Shown piece by piece: positions 40,118 through 48,430 of a stretch of DNA of 64,000 bases (position 1 is the stretch's first letter; each line of letters begins with the position of its first letter). Source of the stretch: Oscillospiraceae bacterium (GTDB taxonomy: Bacteria; Bacillota_A; Clostridia; Oscillospirales; Ruminococcaceae); assembly GCA_004558145.1 (NCBI GenBank), contig SFDQ01000001.1, positions 124,001 to 188,000 of the forward strand, in the 5' to 3' direction. Below the pieces are notes generated by a model. It worked only from the letters and a program-made list of their open reading frames with translations, searched no databases and was not told the origin of the DNA. A program made the position numbers and the translations under genes.

Positions 40118-40798
40118 TCAGTCGCTGCAGAGTTTCTGCATGGCCTCTAGGTCGGTAACGATGAAGTACTTTCCCTCCCGGGTGAGAAGGCCCTGGTCGA
40201 TGAACATGTTGAACACATTGCCCACCGTGACCCGGCTGGCGTTGACGATGCCGGAGATGTCCTGCTGGGTGAAGTGGATGGAGATGCGCACGCCCTTTTC
40301 ATGCTCCTTGCCGTACTGGCGGCAGAGGTTCACCAGCTGGCTGGCGATGCGGTGGGTAGCCTGCTTGAAGGACAGGTCCAGTATCTGCCGGTAGAACACA
40401 TCCTTCTTGCGGCACAAAAGAGAGATGACCCGCTGAGTGAGCTGCCAGTTGTGCTCCATCGCCTCCTGCAGCTCCAACACGGGGATCTTCCAGACCAGGC
40501 TGTCCACAATGGCCACCGCCGAGGACTGATGCACCGCGCCGTTCAGGCAGGAGGATTCGCCCACCAGCGCGCCCTTTTCGGCGATGTAAAGCTGCTTTTC
40601 CGCCCCATCCTCCTGATAGGAGGTGATGCGCAGCCGGCCGGACTTCACGATAAACACCGCGTCCGCCGCGTCTTCCTGATGGAAAAGGATCGCCTTTTTC
40701 CGGTACTGCACCGGGGCGCGGCCTTCAGTCAGGGGCGCCCAGCCCTCCAGATCCAGGGTGATCCAGGGAGAGTTCTCCCGCTCGCTGCTCTCGTACAT
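40118..40798 (-). CDS. CRP/FNR-family transcriptional regulator
   Basis: A 226-residue CRP/FNR regulator. The cyclic-nucleotide-binding-like barrel covers about residues 30-120 (AILFHQEDAADAVFIVKSGRL, EKGALVGESSCLNG), a long dimer helix follows, and the C-terminal HTH is FTQQDISGIVNASRVTVGNV. It lacks the N-terminal cysteine cluster of FNR, so it is not an iron-sulfur oxygen sensor of that type. I chose ATG 40798; an upstream TTG at 40822 is possible. It is divergent from the ridA gene cluster, with GTCAAG half-sites in the shared region. Confidence 0.9.
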   Translation of the reverse strand: MYESSERENSPWITLDLEGWAPLTEGRAPVQYRKKAILFHQEDAADAVFIVKSGRLRITSYQEDGAEKQLYIAEKGALVGESSCLNGAVHQSSAVAIVDSLVWKIPVLELQEAMEHNWQLTQRVISLLCRKKDVFYRQILDLSFKQATHRIASQLVNLCRQYGKEHEKGVRISIHFTQQDISGIVNASRVTVGNVFNMFIDQGLLTREGKYFIVTDLEAMQKLCSD

Positions 40799-40853
40799 AT
40801 TTCTCGACCTGCCTTTCCGCAACAGCGACTGCTCAAAACATCATAGACACTTT

Positions 40854-40883
40854 ATAATACTTTTTTCTCATCTTTTATGTCAA
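40854..40883 (-). promoter_or_regulatory. Sigma-A promoter for the CRP/FNR gene
   Basis: Minus strand: TTGACA (40878-40883), 18-bp spacer, TATTAT (40854-40859). Its -35 box contains a GTCAAG half-site on the plus strand. Confidence 0.7.
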
Positions 40884-40946
40884 GACAAGTATTTTACATG
40901 TTCGGCAGATGTTTTATGCACTGCGCACGAAACTTTTTATCAAAAT

Positions 40947-40970
40947 GTCAAGTGCTTTATAGAACTTGAC
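40947..40970. promoter_or_regulatory. Candidate CRP/FNR operator: GTCAAG-N12-CTTGAC
   Basis: A perfect 6-bp inverted repeat (40947-40952 and 40965-40970) upstream of ridA. A third copy of GTCAAG is at 40879-40884. The plus-strand promoter for ridA is weak by eye (TTTATC, 16-bp spacer, TATAGA at 40958-40963), which would fit dependence on an activator. Confidence 0.5.
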
Positions 40971-41024
40971 CCATTGTGGAGAGTATCATGGACCCAGAGA
41001 CCAAACAGGAGGTGACAGGAGAAA

Positions 41025-41483
41025 ATGACAGCGGAAACAAAGCTGGAACAGCTTGGCCTGACGCTGCCCGCGGTGCCCGCGCCGGTGGCCGCCTATGTGC
41101 CGGGCGCGGCGGACGGAACGCTGGTGTTCACCAGCGGCCAGCTGCCCACGGAAAACGGCGTACTGCGCAAGGGCAAACTTGGCAAAGACATGACCGTGGA
41201 AGAGGGCTATGAAGCCGCCCGCATCGCGGCGCTGAACTGCCTGGCGGTGGTCAAGAGCCTGGCGGGCAGCCTGGACCGGGTGGAGCGCGTGGTCAAGGTG
41301 GTGGGGTTCGTGAACTGCACCCCCGATTTTGAAGCGCAGCCCAAGGTCATCAACGGCGCTTCGGAACTGCTGGGCCAGGTCTTCGGCGACGCCGGCCTGC
41401 ACGCCCGCAGCGCAGTGGGCGTGAGCAGCCTGCCTCTGGGCGCGTGCTGCGAAGTGGAACTTATCGTTCGTCTTAAGCCTTGA
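41025..41483 (+). CDS. ridA: RidA-family enamine/imine deaminase
   Basis: A 152-residue RidA/YjgF protein, which hydrolyses reactive enamines and imines such as 2-aminoacrylate released by PLP enzymes. The conserved arginine and glutamate appear in HARSAVGVSSLPLGACCEVE (R128, E143), with VFTSGQLP near the N-terminus. It is about 25 residues longer than the shortest RidA members and belongs to the YjgH-like longer group. ATG 41025 follows ACAGGAG. It precedes a class V PLP enzyme gene by 50 bp, a natural source of its substrate. Confidence 0.9.
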   Translation: MTAETKLEQLGLTLPAVPAPVAAYVPGAADGTLVFTSGQLPTENGVLRKGKLGKDMTVEEGYEAARIAALNCLAVVKSLAGSLDRVERVVKVVGFVNCTPDFEAQPKVINGASELLGQVFGDAGLHARSAVGVSSLPLGACCEVELIVRLKP

Positions 41484-41533
41484 TGGAAAAGGCTTGCAAT
41501 ACATCATACAATAAAAATCGGAGGTAAGCTGCA

Positions 41534-42775
41534 ATGAGTTACGATTGGGAGAAACTGAGAAAAGAAGAATGGCCCGTTCTGGAGACCATGACCTTCCTGG
41601 ACGCCGCCTGCGTCAGCTTCGCACCCCAGCGCACCGTCCGCGCCGTCAAGGAGTTTGCCGACATGACCGCCCGCCAGGACGAGGCCAACTCCAGCGCCCA
41701 TCACATCGCGCTGGACGACAAGCGCCACAAGGCTTATGAAGAGGCCGCAAAACTCCTGAACGCCGACCCCGAGGAGATCGCCCTGGTGGAGAGCACCTCC
41801 CACGGCCTGAACATCGCCGCTCAGGGCATCGAGCTGAACGACGGCGACAACATCGTGACCACCAACCTGGAGTTCATCCAGGTTGCCCTGCCCTGGTGCG
41901 TCATCCGCAAGGAGAAGAACATCGACATCCGCGTTTGCAAGCCCGCCGACGAGCGCTTCACCGCCGCCGCCTTCGAGCCGCTGGTGGATGAAAAGACCCG
42001 CGTGCTGGTGATGTCCACTCTGGAGTGGTGCAACGGCTGGCAGAGCGACATGAAGGAGATCGGCGACTTCTGCAAGGAGCGTGGCATCTATCTGGTGGTG
42101 GACGCCGTGCAGCAGCTGGGCGTGACCAAGATCGACACCAAGGCCTGCCACATCGACATCCTCACCGCCGGCGGCCACAAGTGGCTGAACTCCCCCTACG
42201 GCACCGGCGTGCTGTATGTGAACAAAGAGACCCTGCCCAAGCTGAAGCAGAGCTACGCAGGCTACCTGAACACCACCGTCCCCGAGGGCGGCTGGGGCGC
42301 CTACTGGGAGAATCCCGCCGCGCCTTCTGTGCACGACTGGACCTTCCCCATGACCGCCCGGCGCTTTGAGATCGGCGGCACCTCCAACTACACCGGCGCC
42401 ATCGCCCTGGGCGAGAGCCTGGGCCTGGTGAACGAGATCGGCATCGAGAACATCGAGGCCCATGTGCGCGAGCTGGCCAGCTACTGCATGGACCGCATCG
42501 AGGAGATCGGCGGCACCCTGATCACCCATCGTGACCCCGGCCACTTCGGCGGCATCGTCATCGCCCGCCTGTATGACGATCTGGACACCGACCGCATGAT
42601 CCTCAAGAAGCTGCACGCCCGCAAGATCTTCATCGCTCAGCGCTTCACCGACTATGTGGGCGGCTTCCGCATCTCCTGCCAGTACTTCAACAACAAGAAA
42701 GACATCGACACCATGATCGAGGGCATGAAGGACCTCATCAAAGAGATCGGCCGCGAGCCCGATTACAAGGGCTGA
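41534..42775 (+). CDS. Class V PLP-dependent aminotransferase/lyase
   Basis: A 413-residue fold-type I PLP enzyme of the class V group (cysteine-desulfurase/isopenicillin-epimerase-like). The phosphate-binding STSHGLNIAAQ, the aspartate segment YLVVDAVQQLG, and the Schiff-base lysine in TAGGHKWLNSP (K216) are clear. A conserved NYTGAIAL segment lies before the small domain. The catalytic cysteine loop of NifS/SufS is not visible, so a cysteine desulfurase role is unlikely. With RidA upstream it may eliminate or racemise an amino acid and release an enamine. The substrate is unknown. Confidence 0.85.
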   Translation: MSYDWEKLRKEEWPVLETMTFLDAACVSFAPQRTVRAVKEFADMTARQDEANSSAHHIALDDKRHKAYEEAAKLLNADPEEIALVESTSHGLNIAAQGIELNDGDNIVTTNLEFIQVALPWCVIRKEKNIDIRVCKPADERFTAAAFEPLVDEKTRVLVMSTLEWCNGWQSDMKEIGDFCKERGIYLVVDAVQQLGVTKIDTKACHIDILTAGGHKWLNSPYGTGVLYVNKETLPKLKQSYAGYLNTTVPEGGWGAYWENPAAPSVHDWTFPMTARRFEIGGTSNYTGAIALGESLGLVNEIGIENIEAHVRELASYCMDRIEEIGGTLITHRDPGHFGGIVIARLYDDLDTDRMILKKLHARKIFIAQRFTDYVGGFRISCQYFNNKKDIDTMIEGMKDLIKEIGREPDYKG

Positions 42776-42809
42776 CCTTCTGAATCATCCCAGCCCTGAT
42801 GGTGCATTG

Positions 42810-42850
42810 CAGATGCTTCGGGGCGTTTTGCCCCGAAGCATCTGTTTTTT
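42810..42850 (+). terminator. Terminator between the class V enzyme and nhaC
   Basis: A 15-bp perfect stem (42810-42824 with 42830-42844) and six T residues. nhaC lies only 87 bp further, so it either has its own promoter, not evident by eye, or depends on readthrough. Confidence 0.88.
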
Positions 42851-42937
42851 CTGCGGCCCCTGAGGGATACGCTTTGGCGTGGTCTCGGCCTTGCGCCGTG
42901 CCCACACTTTTACTTCCAATCATAAAGGAGGCATCTT

Positions 42938-44359
42938 ATGTACACTGAGTCCGCAAAGGATACAAAGATCCAGTTCCGGGGAGGAATGTTCGGTCTGATC
43001 CTGCCCTTTATCGTGCTGTTCGCCGGCATCATCATGCTGTCTGTCGCGGGCAAGGCCATGCCCATGGCCTTCTGGGCCCCCACTCTGGCGGCGATACTCG
43101 TGGCCCTTATCATGGTCAAAAAGCCCACCCAGTGTGCCGACCTGCTGATCCAGGGCATGTCCTCCGAAATGGTGTCCATCATGCTGATGGCCTGGTTCCT
43201 GGCAGGCATCGTGGCCCAGCTGATGAAAGAGACCGGCCTTATCGAAGGCCTGATCTGGCTGAGCATCAACATCAACCTGGACGGCCGCTTCTTCCCGCTG
43301 ATCACCTTCATCTGCGGCAGCCTGCTCTCCACTGCCACCGGCACCGCTCTGGGCACCGTCATCGCGCTGGCGCCCATCCTCTACCCGGTGGGTGTGGCCC
43401 TGGGCGCCAACCCGCCCGTGATGGCAGCGGCCATCGTCAGCGCCGCCTACTTCGGCGATAACATCGCCCCCGTTTCCGACACCACCATTGCTTCCGCTTA
43501 CACCCAGGGCGTGGACGTATCCGCCGTGGTGCGCTCCCGTCTGAAATACGCCTTCACCGCCGCGGCCATCGCAGCTGTGGGCTTCTTCCTCTTCGGCGCC
43601 GGCGGTTCCGGCGACGGCGACCTCTCCTTCGTGGGCGAGCTCTCTCCCAAAGGCCTCATTATGCTGGCTGTTCCCCTGCTGCTCATCATCATGATGTATC
43701 GCGGCGTGCACCTGATCGTGGCGCTGATGAGCGCGGGCAGCCTGGGCATCCTGCTGGGTCTGGTCACCGGCCTGCTGCCTTTTGAGCGGCTGCTGGTGGT
43801 GGACATGGACAACTTTGTTGTCAGCGGCGTGCTGGTGGAAGGCATCCAGAGCCTGATCGACATCGCCATCTTTGCCATGCTGCTGATGGGTCTTATCAAC
43901 CTGCTGGACAAAGGCGGTTTCTTCGAGTGGCTCATCAACGCCTGCTCGAAGTACACCAAGGACGACCGTTCCTCCGAGCTGGTCGTGGCCCTGATGGACG
44001 TGATCCTCTGCGCGCTCACCGTAGCCAACAGCGTGGTCATCGTGATGGAAGGCCCCATCGCCAAGCGCCTGCTGGTGGAAAAGCACAACATCTCCCCCGA
44101 CCGCAGCGCCAACATTCTGGACGCTGTTTCCTGCGCGGCGATGTGCCTTATCCCCTACGGCTTCGCGCCGCTGCTGACCTACATGTTCGCCGGCGGTTCC
44201 GGCGCCCCGGTGAATTTCTCGGTCAACCAGATGGTGCTCTATTCCTTCCACGGCTGGGGCCTGGCGGTCGTGATGCTGTTCAGCATGATCACCGGCTGGG
44301 GCCGCACACACGGTCCTGTGACCCCCGGCAAAAAGGCCAAAGCCGAGGCCGAAGCCTGA
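42938..44359 (+). CDS. NhaC-family Na+/H+ (or amino acid) antiporter
   Basis: A 473-residue secondary transporter of the NhaC family with about twelve helices. Family landmarks are GSLLSTATGTALGTVIALAP, SAAYFGDNIAPVSDTTIASA (the conserved GDNxSPxSDTT region), and a second repeat with LTVANSVVIVMEGP. NhaC-type carriers exchange sodium for protons, and relatives exchange malate, lactate or amino acids. ATG 42938 follows AAAGGAGGC. Its placement between a PLP enzyme and a racemase-like gene suggests substrate uptake or sodium coupling for the same pathway. Confidence 0.88.
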   Translation: MYTESAKDTKIQFRGGMFGLILPFIVLFAGIIMLSVAGKAMPMAFWAPTLAAILVALIMVKKPTQCADLLIQGMSSEMVSIMLMAWFLAGIVAQLMKETGLIEGLIWLSININLDGRFFPLITFICGSLLSTATGTALGTVIALAPILYPVGVALGANPPVMAAAIVSAAYFGDNIAPVSDTTIASAYTQGVDVSAVVRSRLKYAFTAAAIAAVGFFLFGAGGSGDGDLSFVGELSPKGLIMLAVPLLLIIMMYRGVHLIVALMSAGSLGILLGLVTGLLPFERLLVVDMDNFVVSGVLVEGIQSLIDIAIFAMLLMGLINLLDKGGFFEWLINACSKYTKDDRSSELVVALMDVILCALTVANSVVIVMEGPIAKRLLVEKHNISPDRSANILDAVSCAAMCLIPYGFAPLLTYMFAGGSGAPVNFSVNQMVLYSFHGWGLAVVMLFSMITGWGRTHGPVTPGKKAKAEAEA

Positions 44360-44410
44360 TCCTTGTTCATCCCGCCGCCGCGCCCGGCCGGGCGCGGCGG
44401 TCCATTCCAG

Positions 44411-44441
44411 AATGCCCGGACACAGCTGCCGGGCATTTTTT
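44411..44441 (+). terminator. Terminator after nhaC
   Basis: An 8-bp stem (44412-44419 with 44429-44436) with a T-run to 44441. Just upstream, 44375-44400 is a perfect 26-bp loopless GC palindrome without T-run. Confidence 0.78.
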
Positions 44442-44490
44442 GCTTGCGGCACCGCCCTTGCGGCGCGCCCAACGAAAGGAGATGTTTCTT

Positions 44491-45201
44491 GTGTTTCCCA
44501 CCGGTCACCCCTTTTACGGCCAGGACGTTGGCATCTTGGTCTTTTCCACTGTGACGCCCCGCGCCCCCGGCGATGCGGGCAACGCCGCGAGTTTTTCCTA
44601 TCCCGTGCGCTATGAAGTCGTGCAGGGCGGCTTTGCCGACCTGGTGGAAGGCGGACCCGTCATCAAGGCGAACCTGCTGGCCGCCGGGCAGAATCTGGTG
44701 AAGGCAGGCATCAAGGCCATCGTGGGCGACTGCGGCATGATGAGCCTTTATCAGGACTGCCTGGGCGCCGAGCTGGGCATTCCCTTTGCCGGGTCCTCCC
44801 TGTGCCAGATCCCGATGATCTGGCAGCTCATCGGCCGCAGCGGCAGCATCGGCGTCATCACCGGCCACTCCGGCCTGCTGAAGGAGACCCACCTGCGGGC
44901 CTCCGGCTGGACGGAGGACATCCGCCTTTCCATCCAGGGCATGCAGGACGAAGCCCATTTCGACGAGATCGTCATTCGGGGCGGCCTTGCGCTGGACGTG
45001 GACCGCATGCGCGGCGACGTGCTGGCCGCAGGCGAAAAGCTGCGGGCGAAGACCCCTGACCTGCGGGCAGTCATCTTTGAGTGCAGCAATCTGGCCACCT
45101 ACTCGGCGGACCTGGCCGAGGCGCTGGGCGTGCCTGTGTTCGACACTCTTTCCGCCGCAAATCTGCTGGCCTATGCCGTACATCCGCCGCGGTATCTGTG
45201 A
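44491..45201 (+). CDS. Aspartate/glutamate racemase family protein
   Basis: A 236-residue protein of the aspartate/glutamate/hydantoin racemase superfamily, which uses two cysteines as acid and base. The first is in AIVGDCGMMSLYQ (C81), the second in VIFECSNLATYS (C198), each half of the pseudo-symmetric fold. The start GTG 44491 sits 9 bp after AAAGGAG; an ATG at 44482 touches the binding site and is unlikely. It follows nhaC after a terminator. It may racemise the amino acid used by the class V enzyme, or isomerise a related acid. Confidence 0.8.
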   Translation: MFPTGHPFYGQDVGILVFSTVTPRAPGDAGNAASFSYPVRYEVVQGGFADLVEGGPVIKANLLAAGQNLVKAGIKAIVGDCGMMSLYQDCLGAELGIPFAGSSLCQIPMIWQLIGRSGSIGVITGHSGLLKETHLRASGWTEDIRLSIQGMQDEAHFDEIVIRGGLALDVDRMRGDVLAAGEKLRAKTPDLRAVIFECSNLATYSADLAEALGVPVFDTLSAANLLAYAVHPPRYL

Positions 45202-45237
45202 AGCGGCACGCCCGCCAATGCACAAACAGGAGGGACA

Positions 45238-45696
45238 ATGATGGATTTTTCATTTTACACCTTTGACCAACTGGACGCCGCGACCTTGTATGAGATCATC
45301 GCCCACCGCATGGAGGTGTTCGTGCTGGGCCAGGGCAACATCTACCGCGACCTGGACGGCTTTGACCAGAAAGCCACCCACCTGCTGGCCCGGGACGAGA
45401 ACGGGGCGTTGGTGGGGTATGTGCGGCTGCTGCCCGCCGCGCTGCACTACGACGGCCACGACCACAACAGCTTCGGGCGGCTCTCGGTGAAAGACGCAGC
45501 CAGGGGCAAAGGCCTCGGGGCCGAACTGGTCCGTCTTGCCTGCCGCAGGCTTGCGCAGGACTCCGGCGACCCGGTGGTGGAGATCTCCGCCATGGCCTAT
45601 CTGGAAGATTTTTACCGCCGGCTGGGCTTTGAGCGCATCTCCGAAGACTATACCATTGCCGGCGTGCCTCATGTGAACATGATCTTCTCTCCCTAA
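45238..45696 (+). CDS. ElaA-type GNAT acetyltransferase
   Basis: A 152-residue GNAT protein of the ElaA group. Motifs are LYEIIAHRMEVFVLGQGNIYRDLDGFDQ at the N-terminus in outline, the GRLSVKDAARGKGLGAELV acetyl-CoA loop (about 80-98), and YLEDFYRRLGFERISEDY. Two adjacent ATGs (45238 and 45241) are possible; the second gives better spacing from AGGAGGG. It follows the racemase by 36 bp and ends the RidA-NhaC cluster. Substrate unknown. Confidence 0.86.
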   Translation: MMDFSFYTFDQLDAATLYEIIAHRMEVFVLGQGNIYRDLDGFDQKATHLLARDENGALVGYVRLLPAALHYDGHDHNSFGRLSVKDAARGKGLGAELVRLACRRLAQDSGDPVVEISAMAYLEDFYRRLGFERISEDYTIAGVPHVNMIFSP

Positions 45697-45763
45697 GTCC
45701 ATCCCCGGCTGAAACGCACAAGCGGAACGCTGTGACCTCCTTTCGCGCTCCTTCTCTCTCCCG

Positions 45764-45800
45764 GAAGAGGCCGGGCAGGCTGTGCCTGCCCGGCCTCTTC
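45764..45800. repeat. Perfect 17-bp hairpin without T-tract
   Basis: GAAGAGGCCGGGCAGGC and its exact complement flank a TGT loop. The following sequence is ATATCCC, so no intrinsic terminator. Like 33796-33833 it is a 17-bp perfect stem with a tiny loop after the last gene of an operon. Confidence 0.75.
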
Positions 45801-45828
45801 ATATCCCGCTCGGCCGGCGCATATACAT
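45798..45828 (+). promoter_or_regulatory. Candidate sigma-E promoter for spoIIID
   Basis: TTCATATC (45798-45805), about 14-bp spacer, CATATACAT (45820-45828) resembles the sporulation sigma-E pattern (ATA-rich -35, CATACA-like -10). In Bacillus subtilis spoIIID is transcribed by sigma-E. Confidence 0.5.
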
Positions 45829-45863
45829 TCTGCGTGAGAACTCATCACGGGGAGTGACGCTGT

Positions 45864-46112
45864 GTGAAAGGGAACATCGACGAGCGCGCCTTGCAGCTGG
45901 CGCTGTACATCACCGAACACCGTGCCACCGTGCGCAGCGCCGCCGGCGCTTTCGGCGTCAGCAAGTCCACGGTGCACAAGGATGTGACCTGCCGGCTCAA
46001 GCGGCTGAACCCGCAGCTGTACCGCCAGGTGCAGCAGGTGCTGGGGGCCAACAAGGCCGAGCGGCACCTGCGGGGCGGAGCCGCCACCCGGCTGAAATAT
46101 TCCCGCGGGTGA
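45864..46112 (+). CDS. spoIIID: Sporulation transcription factor SpoIIID
   Basis: An 82-residue SpoIIID, the mother-cell DNA-binding protein that adjusts the sigma-E regulon and prepares sigma-K expression. It starts KGNIDERALQLALYI, has the HTH AAGAFGVSKSTVHKDVTCRL, and ends with a basic tail (KAERHLRGGAATRLKYSRG), all typical. The start is GTG 45864 with GGGGAG upstream. Length is normal. It is direct evidence that the organism, or its recent ancestor, can make endospores. Confidence 0.95.
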   Translation: MKGNIDERALQLALYITEHRATVRSAAGAFGVSKSTVHKDVTCRLKRLNPQLYRQVQQVLGANKAERHLRGGAATRLKYSRG

Positions 46113-46139
46113 ACGCCCCTGCGCTTCACAGGAAAAGGG

Positions 46140-46182
46140 GGAGGGCCCAGTCGATGCCGACCGGGCCCTCCTCCGCTTTTTT
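46140..46182 (+). terminator. Terminator after spoIIID
   Basis: A 9-bp outer stem (46140-46148 with 46163-46171) plus an inner GTCG/CGAC stem, then TCCGC and six T. The T-run overlaps the stop of the convergent aldo/keto reductase gene. Confidence 0.8.
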
Positions 46183-47278
46183 ACTGTTCAAATTCCCGCG
46201 CGGCCAGCGCAAGCAGCTTCCGGATGGGCAGCTTCTGGGGGCAGGCCTTTTCGCAGGCGCCGCAGCCCACGCAGGCCGAGGCCTCGCCGCCGGGCACAGC
46301 GGCGTATCGGGCGGCGGCGTCTGTCTCGCCCCGCAGGCGGGCGTTGTAGGCCGCGAAGCGGTCCGGGATGCGGATGGCCGCCGGGCAGCCGGAGGTGCAG
46401 TAGCCGCAGGCGGTGCACTGCACCAGCTGCTGGGCGGTGAGGATGCGCCGCAGCGGCTCCGCCGCCGCCCGCTCCGCGCCAGAGAGGGGCGCGGGGGCGC
46501 TCATCACCCGCAGGTTCTCCTCCATCTGATCGAGGCTGCTCATGCCCGAAAGCACCATCTTCACCCCTTCAAAATCGGCGGCAAAGCGCAGGGCAAAGGC
46601 CGCCGGGCTGCTGTCGCTCACCTTTGCCAGCAGCGCCCGGGCCTCGTCCGGCAGCTGGGCCAGCCGCCCGCCCCGCACCGGCTCCATCACCACCACCGGC
46701 TTTTGGTGGCGGCGGCAGACCTCGTAGCAGGCGCGGCTCTGCACCTGGGGGTCCTCGTAGTCCAGATAATTGAACTGCAGCTGCACGAAGTCCAGCTGGG
46801 GATACTCAGTGAGGATGCGCTCCAGCACCGGGGCGGTGTCGTGGAAGGAGATGCCCACATGGCGCACCCTGCCCTCCGCCTTCAGGGCGAAGGCCGTCTC
46901 GTAGGCGCGGCAGCTCTTGTAGAACTCGAAGCGCCCGGCGCTCTGGGCGTGCATCAGGTACATGTCGAAGTACTCCACGCCGCAGGCCTCCAGCTGCTGT
47001 TCGAACAGGGGCCGAATGTCCGCCTCCTTCTCAAAGAAGGGGGGCGAGAGCTTGTCCGCCAGAATGTACTTCTCCCGGGGGTACCGGCTGGTGAGGGCGG
47101 CTTTCAGCGCCGCCTCGCTCTGGCCGTCGTGGTAGCCGTGGGCGGTGTCGAAGTAGCAAAAGCCCGCCGCCAAAAATTCGTCCACCATGCGGCAGGTGGT
47201 CTCAATGTCCACCTCCTCCCCTTTCATGGGCAGGCGCATGAAGCCAAAGCCCAGTTTTTTATCCGCAGGTCCGAACAC
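46181..47278 (-). CDS. Aldo/keto reductase with C-terminal 4Fe-4S ferredoxin domain
   Basis: A 365-residue fusion. Residues 1-270 are an aldo/keto reductase barrel with catalytic DTAHGYHDG (Y49), the LMHAQ histidine segment and KPVVVMEPVRGG. The C-terminal 100 residues hold CTACGYCTSGCP and CVGCGACEKACP, a pair of cysteine sets for two 4Fe-4S clusters. This arrangement is common in anaerobic Firmicutes; the redox partner and substrate are unknown. The start is GTG 47278, 7 bp after GAGGAGGG; a longer frame reaching 47629 crosses the divergent flavoprotein gene and is rejected. Confidence 0.88.
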   Translation of the reverse strand: MFGPADKKLGFGFMRLPMKGEEVDIETTCRMVDEFLAAGFCYFDTAHGYHDGQSEAALKAALTSRYPREKYILADKLSPPFFEKEADIRPLFEQQLEACGVEYFDMYLMHAQSAGRFEFYKSCRAYETAFALKAEGRVRHVGISFHDTAPVLERILTEYPQLDFVQLQFNYLDYEDPQVQSRACYEVCRRHQKPVVVMEPVRGGRLAQLPDEARALLAKVSDSSPAAFALRFAADFEGVKMVLSGMSSLDQMEENLRVMSAPAPLSGAERAAAEPLRRILTAQQLVQCTACGYCTSGCPAAIRIPDRFAAYNARLRGETDAAARYAAVPGGEASACVGCGACEKACPQKLPIRKLLALAAREFEQ

Positions 47279-47425
47279 AGGGCATCCCTCCTCTGGTCTT
47301 TTCTTTATTATACCTGCCTGCGCGCCGGTTGGCAACGCAGGGCCCTTTGTGATAAAATTACGGTAAACAGGGCCTCGCTGCCCTATACTGAATACAACGA
47401 ACAACGGGCAAGGAGGCGCGTTTTT

Positions 47426-48277
47426 ATGAGTGAAGCCATGTTGGACTGCGCGGTGGTGGGCGGCGGGCCCGCCGGGCTTTCGGCGGCCATCAACCTGCAC
47501 CAGCGGGGCAAGAGCGTCCGGGTGCTGGGCGCGGGGGCGGGCCTTCTGGCCAAGGCCGAGCGGGTGGACAACTACCTGGGCCTGCCGGGGCTTTCCGGCA
47601 GCGAGATGCTGGCGGCCTTTGCCGACCACGCCAGATCGCTGGGCATCGTCCCGGAGCCGGGCCGGGTGGCCAACGTGCTGCCCATGGGCGACCGCTTTAT
47701 GCTGAACTTCGACGGCAACATCCTAGAGGCCCGCACGGTCATTCTGGCCGGCGGCGTGGCCAAGGCCAAACCCATCGAGGGCGAGAGCGAGTTTCTGGGC
47801 CGGGGCGTGTCCTACTGCGCCACCTGCGACGGCATGCTCTACCGCGGCCGGGAGGTGGCGGTGTGGGGCCTTTCCCCCGAAGCGGCGGGCGAGGCGAACT
47901 TCCTGGCCTCCATCGGCTGCAAGGTGCGCTTCGTCTCCCCCAAGCGCCCGGCGGAGCTCAGCGATGCCATCGAGCATCTGCCCGGCGCGGTGCAGGCGGT
48001 GGGCGGCGGCCAGACGGTGGAATGGATGCGGGTAGCGGGCAAAGAGCTGCCCATCCAGGGGCTGTTCATCCTGCGCAGCGCCATCGCGCCGGACACCCTG
48101 CTGCCCGGTCTTGCCATCGAGGACGGCTTTGTGAAGGTGGACCGGCACATGGCCACCAACATCGAGGGCGCCTTTGCCGCCGGGGACATCGCCGGCGCGC
48201 CGCTGCAGGTGGCGAAGGCGGTGGGCGAGGGCCTCATCGCGGGGCTTTCCGCCGCGGAATATCTGGACAAGCTGTGA
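47426..48277 (+). CDS. Thioredoxin-reductase-like FAD oxidoreductase
   Basis: A 283-residue flavoprotein of the thioredoxin reductase family. It has VVGGGPAGLSAAI (FAD GxGxxG), the redox pair CATC (C131, C134) in VSYCATCDGML, and the C-terminal IEGAFAAGDI motif. The NAD(P)H region reads VAVWGLSPEAAGEAN, where the usual GGGxSA is altered, so cofactor use may differ (for example ferredoxin- or F420-linked relatives). It is shorter than classical TrxB (about 310). ATG 47426 follows AAGGAGGCG. No thioredoxin gene is adjacent. Confidence 0.86.
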   Translation: MSEAMLDCAVVGGGPAGLSAAINLHQRGKSVRVLGAGAGLLAKAERVDNYLGLPGLSGSEMLAAFADHARSLGIVPEPGRVANVLPMGDRFMLNFDGNILEARTVILAGGVAKAKPIEGESEFLGRGVSYCATCDGMLYRGREVAVWGLSPEAAGEANFLASIGCKVRFVSPKRPAELSDAIEHLPGAVQAVGGGQTVEWMRVAGKELPIQGLFILRSAIAPDTLLPGLAIEDGFVKVDRHMATNIEGAFAAGDIAGAPLQVAKAVGEGLIAGLSAAEYLDKL

Positions 48278-48285
48278 ACTCACGC

Positions 48286-48319
48286 AAAAAGGGGCAGCCC
48301 CGCGGGCGGCCCCTTTTTT
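48286..48319 (+). terminator. Terminator after the TrxB-like gene
   Basis: A GC hairpin with complementary AAAAAGGGGC and GGCCCCTTTTTT arms, ending in six T. Confidence 0.8.
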
Positions 48320-48355
48320 CTTTTGAGCAAAGCCGCGTCTTGGCCCCATTTTGTA

Positions 48356-48384
48356 TTTACTCTTTGCCCGTTCCATGCTATATT
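48356..48384 (+). promoter_or_regulatory. Promoter for the small lipoprotein gene
   Basis: TTTACT (48356-48361), 17-bp spacer, TATATT (48379-48384), 47 bp before the ATG. Confidence 0.65.
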
Positions 48385-48430
48385 CAAATCAAGGAACACC
48401 CCTTTAAAAAAGGAAAAGGAGGCCCCGCTC

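Noticed and set aside
40799..40822. TTG start for the CRP/FNR protein
   Set aside because: It adds only eight basic residues and has no better ribosome site than the ATG at 40798; kept as an alternative.
47341..47425. Promoter for the TrxB-like gene with TATACT at 47384-47389
   Set aside because: The -10 is good but no -35 box with acceptable spacing was found, so it is not listed as a feature.
45782..48277. Single 831-codon frame that would fuse a long N-terminal extension to the thioredoxin-reductase-like protein
   Set aside because: The extension is antisense to spoIIID and the aldo/keto reductase, and AAGGAGGCG with ATG 47426 gives a normal start.
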